Positions 48,479 through 58,418 of a stretch of DNA of 64,000 nucleotides are shown here, piece by piece. Below the pieces are notes generated by a model that was given only the letters and a program-made list of their open reading frames with translations, was not told the DNA's origin and searched no databases. Source of the stretch: Thalassotalea algicola (GTDB lineage: Bacteria > Pseudomonadota > Gammaproteobacteria > Enterobacterales > Alteromonadaceae); the NCBI RefSeq assembly GCF_012932965.1, contig NZ_JABBXH010000001.1, positions 62,001 to 126,000 on the forward strand, given 5' to 3'. The number at the start of each line of letters is the position of its first letter. Positions within the stretch are counted from its first letter, which is position 1. The position numbers were made by a program, and so were the translations under genes.

Positions 48479-50344
48479 CTAAACATCGCTATATGTTACC
48501 ACCTGATTCTTACCTTGATGTTTAGCTTTATAAAGCGCTTTATCTGATTGTACATATAATGTTGCGCGATCTTGGCGTGATTCATCAAGCGCACTAATAC
48601 CAACGCTAACGGTTATCTTTACTGTATCTCGACTTTCTGTAGTAAACAGTGCTTGTTCAATATTCTCTTTTAATCGTTCGGCAATTGTTGCCGCTTGTTT
48701 GACGTCAGTTCTTGGTAAAATGCAAAGAAACTCTTCACCACCAATACGACCCACTATATCACCTACTCTCAAGGTTTCTTGAGTTAGCTGAGCTACTCTG
48801 AAAATCACTTCATCGCCAAACGGATGGCCGTATTGATCATTAACCTGTTTAAAGTCATCAATATCAAACAACAAAATGGCTAACTCTGATTGCTTGTTTT
48901 GACTATTAACGACTAAGCGATCTAAGCAATCAAAAATATAGCGTCGGTTATAGCTGCCAGATAATGGATCTGTGATAGATAAAGCAAAGATCTTTTTATT
49001 GTTTCTGTACTGGTTAATAACAATTGCCAAAATAAGTATTAGCACGATAACCGCTACAACAATAAAATATATTTGTTGGCGGTTTTCGCTTTCCTGTTCG
49101 GCAATTTGTAATTGTTGAACCTTATTGCGTTGTTGCAATAGCGACACTTCGATATTCTGACGCTCCAATTCCATCGCAGCCCGAACACGTATTAATTGTG
49201 TGGAAGAATTCTTGATAAGAAATTGCGTATATCGCTGATAGTAGTCTTGTAAAAACACATACCCGTTTTCAAAATCACCTTGAGCAAATGCTAACTGCCC
49301 TCTTAGCTTCTTAGTTTCTAACGCCCATTTAGTATCGGTAAGTTCAGGTAATTTGGCAAAAATACTTTCAGCCATTTCAATACTTTGTTTAGCATCATCA
49401 AGCTGCCCCAAAGTGATGTAGCATTGGGCACGCTTTTTATAAAGTTCAGCATCATAGTCAACTTGTCCTTTCAGGTTTAATGCCTTATCGATTACTTCAA
49501 GTGCGTGTACACAGTCACCTTTTTCAGCATAGGTCATACCTAAGCCGTACGCACCAAAATAGCTGATTTCTTTATTGGGCGTATATTCAATTCTATCCAT
49601 GTATAGAGAAAATTTATCAATCGCTAGATCATATTTTTTCATATATCGGTAAGTAGAAGCCAAACCATAAATGGCTTCAACAACATAAGGCTTGTATCCT
49701 AAACGTTCATAGGTATCTAACGCTCGGTTGTAATGCTCAATAGACTTTTCATATTCATTCATATAGCCATAGACAGCGCCATAGGTTTCGTTAATCACTG
49801 CAATTAAAAAATGATCATCTAAGGCAAAGGCTTCAACATACGCTTCTTGCAAATCTGCAAGTGAAGTTTCATATAACTCAGTTAAGCTTAAGGTGTAGGC
49901 TAAGTAATGTTTGGCTTGGGTATAAACGTAATTTAAACTATTACGTTCGGCTAACGCCATTGCTTTACGAAAATATGCTGCAGCTTCTTCATATTTGCCG
50001 TTTCTTTCTGCCACTAAACCAGCAAATGAGTTAAAAGCAGCAACAACTTCTGGCGGCGAATCAGGCGTTAATCTCGACTGAGCATAGGTAACCGTTTCAG
50101 AAAATTTATCGTGAAAATAAAGGAGGGTTTCTGCTTGGGCCTTTCTATATAGCAGCCACAAATAAGCTTCATCTTCTAACTGATCTTTATTTTTTTCAAT
50201 TTCTAATAGTTGTAGATATACAGGATAAGGATTACGATTAATATCATTGGCAATAGATTTGAAGTGCTCAACGGTGAAACTATTAGCTTGTATACTAAAT
50301 ACTTGAGCAAATAAGAATAAGCTAAAAACTACTCTACACCACAC
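48479..50344 (-). CDS. TPR-repeat periplasmic sensor diguanylate cyclase
   Basis: A 621-residue protein with the same design as the cyclase at 39907: signal peptide 1-21, TPR-like repeats (YEEAAAYFRKAMALAERNSLNYVYTQ... and YEKSIEHYNRALDTYERLG), a coiled-coil-like Gln/Glu-rich segment before one membrane helix near 425-447 (IYFIVVAVIVLILILAIVI), and a GGDEF domain with DPLSGSYNRRYIFD, DIDDFKQVNDQYGHPFGDE and GGEEF near 530. RVGD fits the inhibitory RxxD site. It probably arose from the same paralogous family as the 39907 protein. No partner gene is evident. Confidence 0.9.
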   Translation of the reverse strand: MWCRVVFSLFLFAQVFSIQANSFTVEHFKSIANDINRNPYPVYLQLLEIEKNKDQLEDEAYLWLLYRKAQAETLLYFHDKFSETVTYAQSRLTPDSPPEVVAAFNSFAGLVAERNGKYEEAAAYFRKAMALAERNSLNYVYTQAKHYLAYTLSLTELYETSLADLQEAYVEAFALDDHFLIAVINETYGAVYGYMNEYEKSIEHYNRALDTYERLGYKPYVVEAIYGLASTYRYMKKYDLAIDKFSLYMDRIEYTPNKEISYFGAYGLGMTYAEKGDCVHALEVIDKALNLKGQVDYDAELYKKRAQCYITLGQLDDAKQSIEMAESIFAKLPELTDTKWALETKKLRGQLAFAQGDFENGYVFLQDYYQRYTQFLIKNSSTQLIRVRAAMELERQNIEVSLLQQRNKVQQLQIAEQESENRQQIYFIVVAVIVLILILAIVINQYRNNKKIFALSITDPLSGSYNRRYIFDCLDRLVVNSQNKQSELAILLFDIDDFKQVNDQYGHPFGDEVIFRVAQLTQETLRVGDIVGRIGGEEFLCILPRTDVKQAATIAERLKENIEQALFTTESRDTVKITVSVGISALDESRQDRATLYVQSDKALYKAKHQGKNQVVTYSDV

Positions 50345-50632
50345 GACTCAATACTTCCTTGCTATCAACACGTTACTTTAAATTATTTTAGCATATGACA
50401 ACTTTATGATGTTGAACTTTTGAATAATTTTTCGTCTACTCGTTCAATAATTGTTTCAAGTGTTTAATTGTAATGTTATGGAAGTGCCCAATGAGAGAGT
50501 TTATTAACTTCGTTTCCTTATTTATAAGCAACTTAAAACCTTTACATCGTTTAAACGACTAATTCGGTGGTTATTTAAGCCTTATATTCTACAATTACAT
50601 GGTGTCAACGTTATTCAAAATGGAGCAGTAAT

Positions 50633-51646
50633 ATGAATACAACACTTAAGTACTTGGCAATTCCGCTAAGCACTCTTTTTCTTATTTCATGCGGTGGCGG
50701 AAGTAGTAATAATAATAGTAATAACGACGATGTAGTAATTGAGCCTCCTCCCCCTCAAAACACCAGTTTTAATCTCAACATCTCAGATGCTCCAGTCGAT
50801 GATGCAGAAGCGGTTGTCATTACCATCGAAAGTGTCACCTTTAAACGTGAAGATACGGATGATGTTGTCTTTGAAACGTTTAATAACGAAGCAGAAGGAA
50901 TTATTGACGCCGATACCGTTACTATTGATCTACTGCAATATCAAGGTAATGACCAGTTCACTATTTTAGAAGGTAAAGAAATTCCCCCTGGCACATATGA
51001 ACAGACCATTATAGAAGTGTTAGACGAAGATTTGGAGTTATCCTACGTTACTGAAATTGGTGGAGAAAACAAATCAATTAAAGTGCCCAGTGATAATCTA
51101 AAACTTGGCGGTGTGACATTTTCTGAAGGTGAAGAAAACCAAGCATTTACAGTTGAATTTAGTTTACGTAAGTCAATGACATACAAACCAGGGCCCGATG
51201 AATATAATTTAAAGCCAAGTGGTGTGAGAATAGTAGAAACGAGTAACACTGGAGTTTTAAGTGGAACGGTAGATATAGATGTCATTAATCAAGATTTAAA
51301 TTGTCTTAATGACAGTCACATAGTCTACTTGTATGAAGGTCATTCGCTTTCAGAAAATTTATTAGTAGATAGCTTTGACAATGAAGAAAATGACGCTCCT
51401 GAAAATGCGATTGTACCTTTTGATGCCGTTGCACCTGCTTTTGATAATGACACCAATAGCTATCGCTATGAAATTGGCTTTATTCCAACCGGTAACTATA
51501 CGGTCGCTTACGCTTGTAATACAGGTGAAGAAGGGGATGATCCAGAAGACTATGATGAAATAATGATTCCCAACCCTTCAGGACAGATAAGTGAGATATC
51601 AATAACCAGTACTGAAACAACTATTCACGACTTCCCTATCTTATAA
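50633..51646 (+). CDS. DUF4382 lipoprotein
   Basis: A 337-residue lipoprotein: signal with lipobox LISC (Cys20), followed by GGGSSNNNSNNDD, a flexible linker seen in many alteromonad outer-membrane lipoproteins. The next domain (FNLNISDAPVDDAEAVVITIESVTFKRE, TIDLLQYQGNDQFTILEGKEIPPGTYEQ) is DUF4382, a beta-sandwich resembling transthyretin-like or carbohydrate-binding folds, of unknown function. The C-terminal part (TGVLSGTVDIDVI...IPTGNYTVAYACN) looks like a second beta-sandwich. The protein is very acidic. GGAG lies seven bases before the ATG. It is monocistronic and convergent with yghU. Confidence 0.82.
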   Translation: MNTTLKYLAIPLSTLFLISCGGGSSNNNSNNDDVVIEPPPPQNTSFNLNISDAPVDDAEAVVITIESVTFKREDTDDVVFETFNNEAEGIIDADTVTIDLLQYQGNDQFTILEGKEIPPGTYEQTIIEVLDEDLELSYVTEIGGENKSIKVPSDNLKLGGVTFSEGEENQAFTVEFSLRKSMTYKPGPDEYNLKPSGVRIVETSNTGVLSGTVDIDVINQDLNCLNDSHIVYLYEGHSLSENLLVDSFDNEENDAPENAIVPFDAVAPAFDNDTNSYRYEIGFIPTGNYTVAYACNTGEEGDDPEDYDEIMIPNPSGQISEISITSTETTIHDFPIL

Positions 51647-51685
51647 AAAAATGCACTGTTTGGCTCATCAAGACAAACAGTGCAT
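51644..51685. terminator. Terminator between DUF4382 and yghU genes
   Basis: ATGCACTGTTTG (51651-51662) pairs perfectly with CAAACAGTGCAT (51674-51685), loop of 11. Seven A at 51644-51650 give a T run for the minus-strand yghU transcript. Confidence 0.8.
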
Positions 51686-51689
51686 AACA

Positions 51690-52574
51690 TTATAACTTGT
51701 CGTCTGTGTCATCACCGATTTTGTCCCACGTTCGGTGCTCAAAATCACTGGCATCATGGCGCTCTCTTAACTGTTCAGCAGGATCGCCCCATGCTCGATT
51801 CACCATACGCCCTCTTTCTACTGCAGGTCTATTACCCACTTGTTCAGCCCAGCGGACAAGATTCTTATAAGATGCCACATCTAAAAATTCAGCTGCATCA
51901 TATAATTTACCTTGAACTAACACCCCGTACCAAGGCCATATTGCCATATCAGCGATAGTATATTGATCACCACACATATATTCATTGCTTGCTAAGTGCT
52001 TATCCAGTAAGTCTAGTTGGCGCTTAATTTCCATGGCAAATCGATTAATCGGATATTCAAATTTCTCCGGCGCATAAGCATAAAAGTGCCCAAAGCCGCC
52101 ACCTAAATATGGTGCACTGCCCATTTGCCACATTACCCATGAAAGACACTGTGCACGTAGGCCCGTTTCTGTTGGTAAAAATGCTCCAAATTTTTCAGCT
52201 AAATAAATTAATATTGCGCCAGATTCAAACAGCGGTGTTCCGTCTCCTTCACTCCTATCAAAAAGCGCAGGAATTTTAGAGTTAGGGTTTACCGAAACAA
52301 AGCCGGAACTAAACTGATCGCCCGCCATAATATCAACAATAAAAGCATCATATTCAGCACCAGTAAAACCAGCCGCCAATAACTCTTCAAGCATTATAGT
52401 AACCTTCACGCCGTTAGGAGTCGCTAACGAATAAAGTTGAAGTGTGTGCTTACCAACAGGCAGTTCTTTATCATGAGTTGCCCCTGAGATTGGGCGATTT
52501 ATATTGGCAAACTTCCCGCCGCTTTCACTATCCCAAGTCCACACTTTGGGCGGTTCATATTTTGATGCTGACAT
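51690..52574 (-). CDS. yghU: Glutathione S-transferase-like disulfide reductase YghU
   Basis: A 294-residue cytoplasmic protein of the Nu-class GST group, which in E. coli reduces disulfides and organic peroxides using two glutathiones. The N-terminal extension YEPPKVWTWDSESGGKFANINRPISG and the segment LPVGKHTLQLYSLATPNGVKVTIMLEEL match E. coli YghU nearly residue by residue, as does DQFSSGFVSVNPNSKIPALFD and the C-terminal RHDASDFE. A good AAAGGA site precedes the start. It stands alone between convergent neighbours. Confidence 0.92.
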   Translation of the reverse strand: MSASKYEPPKVWTWDSESGGKFANINRPISGATHDKELPVGKHTLQLYSLATPNGVKVTIMLEELLAAGFTGAEYDAFIVDIMAGDQFSSGFVSVNPNSKIPALFDRSEGDGTPLFESGAILIYLAEKFGAFLPTETGLRAQCLSWVMWQMGSAPYLGGGFGHFYAYAPEKFEYPINRFAMEIKRQLDLLDKHLASNEYMCGDQYTIADMAIWPWYGVLVQGKLYDAAEFLDVASYKNLVRWAEQVGNRPAVERGRMVNRAWGDPAEQLRERHDASDFEHRTWDKIGDDTDDKL

Positions 52575-52726
52575 GTATTTTTCCTTTTATTTGCTATGTA
52601 TTTACCATACTCGAATTAAGAACTTAATATCACTAAAAAACTTTCGCTACTTCGCAATAAAATAGTCGAAAGATGATTGTTCTGAATTTAAAAAGGATGT
52701 TTATAGGACAGGTGGCAAGGCCGAGA

Positions 52727-54043
52727 TTAATAACACACCTGATTTCGACCAGCGTTTTTCGCTTTATATAACGCTTTGTCTGCACGTTCGACAATATCGA
52801 AAACATTGTCATTAACTTGATACTGTGAGACGCCAGCGCTTACTGTTTGGATACGGTTAGTCGGAAAGGTTGTTGCCGCTATTTCAGATTGTATTTTATT
52901 AGCAAGTTTAACCCCGCCTTCAAGATCCGTTTCAGGGCAAAGTATTAGAAACTCTTCTCCACCCCAACGTGCTGCGATATCCGTTTTCCTAATACTCTTT
53001 AGAATAACGTCGGCTATTTGCTTTAATACCTTATCACCAGCATTATGTCCCAACTGGTCGTTCACTTCTTTGAAGTTGTCAGCATCGAGAATAATCACGC
53101 AAAACTCTTTGTGATAACGATTAGTACGTCTTAACTCTACATTAATTTCTTCTGATAATTTAAAGCGATTATAGAGCCCTGTTAAGTGATCTGTTACTGC
53201 ACGCTCTTCTTGCTGAAGCCGATTAGCAATCTCTTCTTGAACTTGCTTTTCTAATTCTAACTTTAATTCTGAAAGCTCAGTTACATCAGTCGAGAACCCG
53301 ATATAGCTGGTCATTTCTCCATTTTCGTCAAACAGAGGGATTTTGGTCGACCAATAGTAACGTTTCTCGCCTGTAGGCGTAATAAAGTGCTCTTCACCGA
53401 CTTGCTTTTGTTGTGTCGAAAAGACTTCTTCGTCCATTTTCGTAAAGTCTTGGCTACTCTCCGGAAACAGCTCAGAATGACTTTGCCCCAAAATTTCCTC
53501 TTCTGATAAACCAAATATTTCCGCTGTTTTACTGTTTATATATTGAAAACGAAAGTCTCGATCTTTCTTATAAACAAACGCATCAATATTCGACAAAATA
53601 GAATCAAGCATTGCATTACTATTTTGCAGTTTAATCTCCATTTCTTTGCGTTCAGTAATGTCTGTTGAAACACCAAACATACCGACAATCTCGCCAGCAT
53701 CGTTCCTAAGTGGTTTTTTCACTGTCATAAAATAAAGTGCTTCACCAGTCTCAGCAATTATATTGCGTTCTTCTGCTTCAATCGTCTCACCAAGATCGAG
53801 CACTTTTCTATCATTACGTTTTATGTCATCTGAGTGTTCTAAAGAAAAAAAGTGACTATCATCCAAGCCAATAATTTTTTCCAATGGCTGATTAAATAGT
53901 TGGCAAACCAGTTCATTAGCATAAGTATAATTGCCCGCTAAATCTTTTATAAAGACGTAAGCACCAATATGGTCAAGCACAGAGCGCATTGCCACTAATT
54001 GGTTTTGTAAGTCTTCACCATCTAAATTTAATCGATTTGCCAT
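52727..54043 (-). CDS. PAS-PAS-GGDEF diguanylate cyclase, cytoplasmic
   Basis: A 438-residue soluble protein without signal or membrane segments. PAS domain 1 covers about 12-130 (IGAYVFIKDLAGNYTYANELVCQLF, ending VSTDITERKEMEIKLQ), PAS domain 2 about 140-260 (SNIDAFVYKKDRDFRFQYINSKTAEIFGLSEEEILGQ, ending FSTDVTEL), then a short coiled coil and a GGDEF domain with DHLTGLYNRFKL and GGEEF near 360. The RKTD inhibitory site is present. Sensing is probably of a small ligand or redox state in the PAS pockets; no heme or flavin signature residues were identified. It is upstream of no obvious partner. Confidence 0.9.
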   Translation of the reverse strand: MANRLNLDGEDLQNQLVAMRSVLDHIGAYVFIKDLAGNYTYANELVCQLFNQPLEKIIGLDDSHFFSLEHSDDIKRNDRKVLDLGETIEAEERNIIAETGEALYFMTVKKPLRNDAGEIVGMFGVSTDITERKEMEIKLQNSNAMLDSILSNIDAFVYKKDRDFRFQYINSKTAEIFGLSEEEILGQSHSELFPESSQDFTKMDEEVFSTQQKQVGEEHFITPTGEKRYYWSTKIPLFDENGEMTSYIGFSTDVTELSELKLELEKQVQEEIANRLQQEERAVTDHLTGLYNRFKLSEEINVELRRTNRYHKEFCVIILDADNFKEVNDQLGHNAGDKVLKQIADVILKSIRKTDIAARWGGEEFLILCPETDLEGGVKLANKIQSEIAATTFPTNRIQTVSAGVSQYQVNDNVFDIVERADKALYKAKNAGRNQVCY

Positions 54044-54119
54044 ATATCGAAGTTGGCCTTTTGTTAACTATTAGTAACTTCACAGTAACAAAGTCATTCT
54101 TTTAAATATAGCCTACTTT

Positions 54120-54677
54120 TCACGTTAATCGCCGCGCTTTTATTACATAGCGTTGTTCACTCTCTCCACCAGCGTCATTAAACGGATAGCAAGTGATTAA
54201 CACTAAGCTTTCTTCCTCAACGGTTAACTGCTCGTTTGTACTTGCATCAACAATGTCTATTGCTTCAACAATGTAGAGTTGGCCTCGGCCATCTTTGTCA
54301 GTTAATGAAATAATGTCTTCCATATACACCTCCGACAGAAAAGAAAAGTGGCTATCACGATGGCCAGCAACAACAAACGGAAGTGAAATGTTGGGTCGAT
54401 TAAACGGTGCAACAGCACTGGCAGAAAAAGCAAGCGAGGTTGCATCGCCGCCGTTTAGCACCACCATGTCTTTTTGAATACGTTCAAAACTAAGTGCTGC
54501 GATGGCGTGGGTGTCTGCCCACGGCCAAGGTTTTAACGGCTTACCAGTTAATTGAAATTGTTGCCAGCTATGGTGAATTAATTGCTGAGATAACCAAGCT
54601 TTAGCCGGGATCCATAGCGCATGTATGGCAAAAACCAAAGCCAGCATCGATGTAGCGAACATCACATGTTTAACCAT
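54120..54677 (-). CDS. Class GN sortase
   Basis: A 185-residue transpeptidase of the Gram-negative marine sortase group (TIGR03784-like). One N-terminal membrane helix (about 6-24), then the sortase barrel with the catalytic triad visible: His106 in AGHRDSHF, Cys163 in VLITCYPF and Arg176 in SEQRYVIK. The chosen start at 54677 has GGGG seven bases upstream and overlaps the stop of the target gene by eight bases (ATGGTTAA), indicating translational coupling. A longer start at 54698 would overlap more and lacks support. The function is to process the sorting signal of the adjacent VIT/VWA protein; where the protein ends up in a Gram-negative envelope is not known. Confidence 0.9.
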   Translation of the reverse strand: MVKHVMFATSMLALVFAIHALWIPAKAWLSQQLIHHSWQQFQLTGKPLKPWPWADTHAIAALSFERIQKDMVVLNGGDATSLAFSASAVAPFNRPNISLPFVVAGHRDSHFSFLSEVYMEDIISLTDKDGRGQLYIVEAIDIVDASTNEQLTVEEESLVLITCYPFNDAGGESEQRYVIKARRLT

Positions 54678-56802
54678 GCTTTCGCCCCAAATAAACAATA
54701 ACTAGCCGACTAATCAATAACACCAATATGCTAATTAATAACTGTTGTTGCCAACCAAGTGCTGTTTTTGGCATAGCTACAGACAAGCTCTCGCTTATTT
54801 GCGCCATCTTGCTTTTCGATGCATTATTCGCAGCAAATAAAGACCTTGTTGCAGGTGCCTGCTCCAATGCGATAAAGCTGGTATAGGGCGAGATAATTTG
54901 ATGAGCGATAGAGGTGTTAATCACCTGCTCTTTTACTAATTTGGGCTCTGCACCTGCGACCAAACTATCCATCAAATCTTCTATTTTCTGACGAGCCCAC
55001 AGGGTTGAAACAGAATTTGCTGTGTTATTTTCATCGATAATCAATTGGCGGTACCAAGCTACATTTGCCATATCACCGAGTACTTGCACGCTATTAATCG
55101 GAATTTTCGACTTCACTACGACTTGCAATGGCTTACCATGATATAAATCGGGTATCTGCTTAGGATAAATATCGAGTTGGTCGTGCACCTGCTTATCAAA
55201 CATCAACTGAACATTCGTCACTGCAGGCTGGCTTATTCTATCCATTAATAGTGCAATAGCCTCTTTTACTTGTCTGGTGTCTTGAATGAACACATAACTA
55301 CCACGGCCAAACTGTGCCGCTTTCTTCATAAAGTAGCCATTGGGTGCAGCACCAATGCCGACGGTAAACAGGCGGTAATTCCCTTTGCCATTGTTAAGTA
55401 ATTTCATCAATTCAAATTCATTTGCCACTGCCCCGTCGGTAATAAATACAATTTGCCTAATTGCCTTTTCAACTTGGTCGCTAGCTGTCGACATCATCAG
55501 AGCTTGACTTAACGGTCGATACATTTCAGTGCCGCCATCAGCCGTTAAGCGTTCAATAAAGTGTTTTGCGCGATTGATACTGGCATCGGATACCATTTCG
55601 GTTTGACTAAATAATTGTTCACTTGCACTATCAAAAGCGATGACATTGAAGCTATCTTTGCTCGTTAACAATTGGAGCGCTTGTTTTAAACTGGCTTTGG
55701 CTTGAGCGATTGATTGCCCTTGCATTGAGCCCGATGTATCAATAACGAAAATAATGTCGCGAGCCAATTCATTGTGACGAACACTATTGTCGGTAGATTG
55801 GGGCGGAAATAACGTTAATAGCGTGTAGTAATCATTATTCACTTGCTCAGTGAAATTAGCGACTTGAGGTAAGTGACTGTCGCTTAGTTGCCAATTTAAA
55901 ACAAAGCTACGATCGGCTATCGCTTGTTGTTTATCTAAACGAATTAAAAATTGGCTATTTGATGAATCGAGGGCACTTGTTTTGATTGCATGGCTGTCAC
56001 TACTCACTAAGGTGATTGGTAAACCAGCGTTAAGATTTATATTAATAGACGCTTGGCTTTTTGCTAGCGCTTTAGCCAATGGTGGTAGCAATTCTGTATC
56101 TAGTTCTGCAGGCGATTTTTGGTAACTTGTCGGCACATAACGTTGGGTCATCGCCAGTGGCAAATTCAAACCAAATTTCCCTTGTTCATAACTAATAGGG
56201 GTAATGAATTTTATTGTTACCACGACCGCAGAGTTTGCTGGAATATTTGCGATATTATTGGTAAATAAGTTTGGTCGTTGTTGTTGAACCAGGCTTGCCT
56301 TTTTACCCGCCCTTTTCGCTTTTTGGTACGCGACTTTTGCCGCCTTTTTCTCCATGATTTTTCCTTCAATTACCCTGTCACCGATTTCGACCTTTAAATA
56401 ATTTACAGCGGCGTTTTCAGGCAAAGGAAATTGATACCTTCCTTCCAAGCTTAACGAGTGTGGATTTAAAAACACTTGCTTAAGCTCGGTATAGGCGATT
56501 AAGCCATTTATTTCGACATTTGCCTCCATATCGACAGGAACTGCCATACGCATTTCCGGATTGGGGTGATTAAACGATAGCTGAGGTCCATGTTGATAAG
56601 GGTTATTTCCAACATGTTTTACGCTAGACTCAGCGTTAACCTTGTTAACTAGAAATAGTGGTAAAGCGACAAATAGCAACAATAAAATAACAACAAGTAG
56701 TTTTATTTTTCGCTTTTTTTGCCGTTGTTTTTGGTAAAAATATGAACCTTGATAGTCCAATAATTGTAGATTTTTCTTAGTATTAATCACGAGTTGCTCC
56801 AA
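54670..56802 (-). CDS. Sortase target protein with VIT and VWA domains
   Basis: A 710-residue protein of the marine proteobacterial sortase target family (TIGR03788-like). A basic N-terminus is followed by a membrane segment (about 34-52) acting as signal anchor. The VIT domain (about 65-195; MRMAVPVDMEANVEINGLIAY) precedes a von Willebrand A domain with the metal-site DxSxS in FVIDTSGSMQG (near 350) and FITDGAVAN. The C-terminus is a sorting signal: MPKTA (near 677-681), a hydrophobic stretch and the basic tail GRKHG. The sortase gene follows in an 8-base overlap, so substrate and enzyme form one unit. Surface adhesion or an envelope protein-binding role is likely. Confidence 0.9.
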   Translation of the reverse strand: MEQLVINTKKNLQLLDYQGSYFYQKQRQKKRKIKLLVVILLLLFVALPLFLVNKVNAESSVKHVGNNPYQHGPQLSFNHPNPEMRMAVPVDMEANVEINGLIAYTELKQVFLNPHSLSLEGRYQFPLPENAAVNYLKVEIGDRVIEGKIMEKKAAKVAYQKAKRAGKKASLVQQQRPNLFTNNIANIPANSAVVVTIKFITPISYEQGKFGLNLPLAMTQRYVPTSYQKSPAELDTELLPPLAKALAKSQASININLNAGLPITLVSSDSHAIKTSALDSSNSQFLIRLDKQQAIADRSFVLNWQLSDSHLPQVANFTEQVNNDYYTLLTLFPPQSTDNSVRHNELARDIIFVIDTSGSMQGQSIAQAKASLKQALQLLTSKDSFNVIAFDSASEQLFSQTEMVSDASINRAKHFIERLTADGGTEMYRPLSQALMMSTASDQVEKAIRQIVFITDGAVANEFELMKLLNNGKGNYRLFTVGIGAAPNGYFMKKAAQFGRGSYVFIQDTRQVKEAIALLMDRISQPAVTNVQLMFDKQVHDQLDIYPKQIPDLYHGKPLQVVVKSKIPINSVQVLGDMANVAWYRQLIIDENNTANSVSTLWARQKIEDLMDSLVAGAEPKLVKEQVINTSIAHQIISPYTSFIALEQAPATRSLFAANNASKSKMAQISESLSVAMPKTALGWQQQLLISILVLLISRLVIVYLGRKHG

Positions 56803-56933
56803 TCTCCATGCGGTATGGACAATTGAAGCAAAACAATTAGGGATTTAATGGGCAGGAAAAAGGCAATCTAATGATTAAAAGTGGCGAAAATATGACGTTG
56901 ATTATGGCTTCCGATATGGCTAACGAAATGCCG

Positions 56934-57773
56934 CTAAGTTAACCCCGCATTTTTTACCGCCTCAAGGTATGTTCTAGAAACAGGTACAGAGACTTCATTG
57001 CTTAGCTGCAACACAACTTTTCGATTCTCCTTGGTAACTGACGTTACCGCTTCTGTTGCAACCCACCAAGAGCGATGTGTTTGCAAACCTGGATAATCAG
57101 TTAATTGGGTCAACGCGTCTTTAAAGCGCATTAAAATTAAATGATGACCTTTGTCTGTATACACTTTCAGGTAATGATCCGACATCTCTAAACACAATAA
57201 TTCACCGCGTTTTTCCACGGGTAATTGCTGCATGATCTTATCAGCTCCTGCTTTTTCAGTGGTTGTAAGCAGTTGTTGATGCGCTTCTAATTGCTCACTC
57301 GATTCAGACAACTGTTGCTGCTGAGCCTTGATATAGTCGCGCACCATACTTATAAAGGTGATTACACCACCTATAACGACAGCTTTAGGAAATACCGCGA
57401 AAAACTGCTTAGAAAATTGAATAGGTTGTGAAAAAAACAACCAAGTAATAACCGGAACGGCAAAGCTCATTAACACACTGGCTAGCAGTGCTGAAACTGC
57501 GACTCGATGCCAATGAGTGGTGACGATATTTCCTAATGTTAAATTGCCAAAATATACCATTGGCGTAAAAATAAAATAGCCAACCATGCAGGTAAATACC
57601 CAATATGAAATAGACAACCATACCGGTAATCTATCCATACCAAATGGCGCCAAAAAGCCAATAAAACAGCCAACAGCCAGTGCTACCAATAAATCATTAC
57701 TTAATTTCTTTTTAGTAAACAACGGCTCTACCGCTTGATTTTCTTGAGGTAATTCACGATTCGCCAAATGCAC
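56934..57773 (-). CDS. Membrane-bound LytTR-family transcription regulator
   Basis: A 279-residue protein with about four membrane helices in residues 28-155 and a C-terminal LytTR DNA-binding domain (about 185-279; LLCLEMSDHYLKVYTDKGHHLILMRFKDALTQL, LQTHRSWWV, VSVPVSRTYLEAVKNAG). There is no receiver domain, so it is not a classical response regulator; a signal sensed in the membrane may act directly on DNA binding. It lies 131 bases upstream of the sortase target gene on the same strand and is divergent from the DUF2141 gene, so either may be a target. Confidence 0.85.
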   Translation of the reverse strand: MHLANRELPQENQAVEPLFTKKKLSNDLLVALAVGCFIGFLAPFGMDRLPVWLSISYWVFTCMVGYFIFTPMVYFGNLTLGNIVTTHWHRVAVSALLASVLMSFAVPVITWLFFSQPIQFSKQFFAVFPKAVVIGGVITFISMVRDYIKAQQQQLSESSEQLEAHQQLLTTTEKAGADKIMQQLPVEKRGELLCLEMSDHYLKVYTDKGHHLILMRFKDALTQLTDYPGLQTHRSWWVATEAVTSVTKENRKVVLQLSNEVSVPVSRTYLEAVKNAGLT

Positions 57774-57913
57774 AACGCCCTTTTCAGTTCAATTTACGAA
57801 GAATTTGCTACCACTAACGTAAAGTCGGTTGTTGGTAACCTTTTCACTATTTTATCGTTTGTTGCAAGCAAGGCAAACCGCCAATTACATAAACTGATTT
57901 AAAGGACATAAAA

Positions 57914-58378
57914 ATGAAAGCACAAACACTAAAATGCCAGTTAATTAAAATAATTGTGTTGAGTTTAATTCTATCGTCGATGGCCGACAGAGTATTAGCA
58001 AAAGAGATTAGTTTCCAAATACAGGGAATTAATCAAAATGTTAGCGACAGTCAAACTAAGCTCTATGTGCAACTGTTTAAAGGACAAGAAAACTACCAAC
58101 AAGGTAAACCTGCGGCGGCGACTATCGTTAGCGCAAAAGCCGAAAAAGTGACAGTGACCTTTAACGACATTGAAACAGGTGAATACGCGTTGCGCTTTTT
58201 TCATGACGAAAACAACAATGGCCAACTAGAAACCAACTTATTCGGCCTACCTACCGAAGGCTATGGTTTTTCCAATAATGCCAAACCCAATTTTGGCCCA
58301 GTGAGCTATGACGAGATTAAATTTCAAGTTACCGAAAATGAAGAAAAAGTGGTTAACACAACAAGCGTTATTTACTAA
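57914..58378 (+). CDS. DUF2141 secreted protein
   Basis: A 154-residue protein with a signal peptide (cleavage near LAK-EISF, about residue 30). The mature part has the DUF2141 pattern: YVQLFKGQENYQQ, VTFNDIETGEYALRFFHDENNNGQLETNLFGLPTEGYGFSNNA, a calcium-loop-like acidic HDENNNGQLE and a small beta-sandwich. The family is of unknown function and often found near carotenoid or lipid genes in marine bacteria. It lies 40 bases before the carotenoid oxygenase gene on the same strand, which suggests a two-gene operon. Confidence 0.85.
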   Translation: MKAQTLKCQLIKIIVLSLILSSMADRVLAKEISFQIQGINQNVSDSQTKLYVQLFKGQENYQQGKPAAATIVSAKAEKVTVTFNDIETGEYALRFFHDENNNGQLETNLFGLPTEGYGFSNNAKPNFGPVSYDEIKFQVTENEEKVVNTTSVIY

Positions 58379-58418
58379 TTAGCTTTACCAATTAACACGA
58401 CTAAGCGGGAGCTATTTC

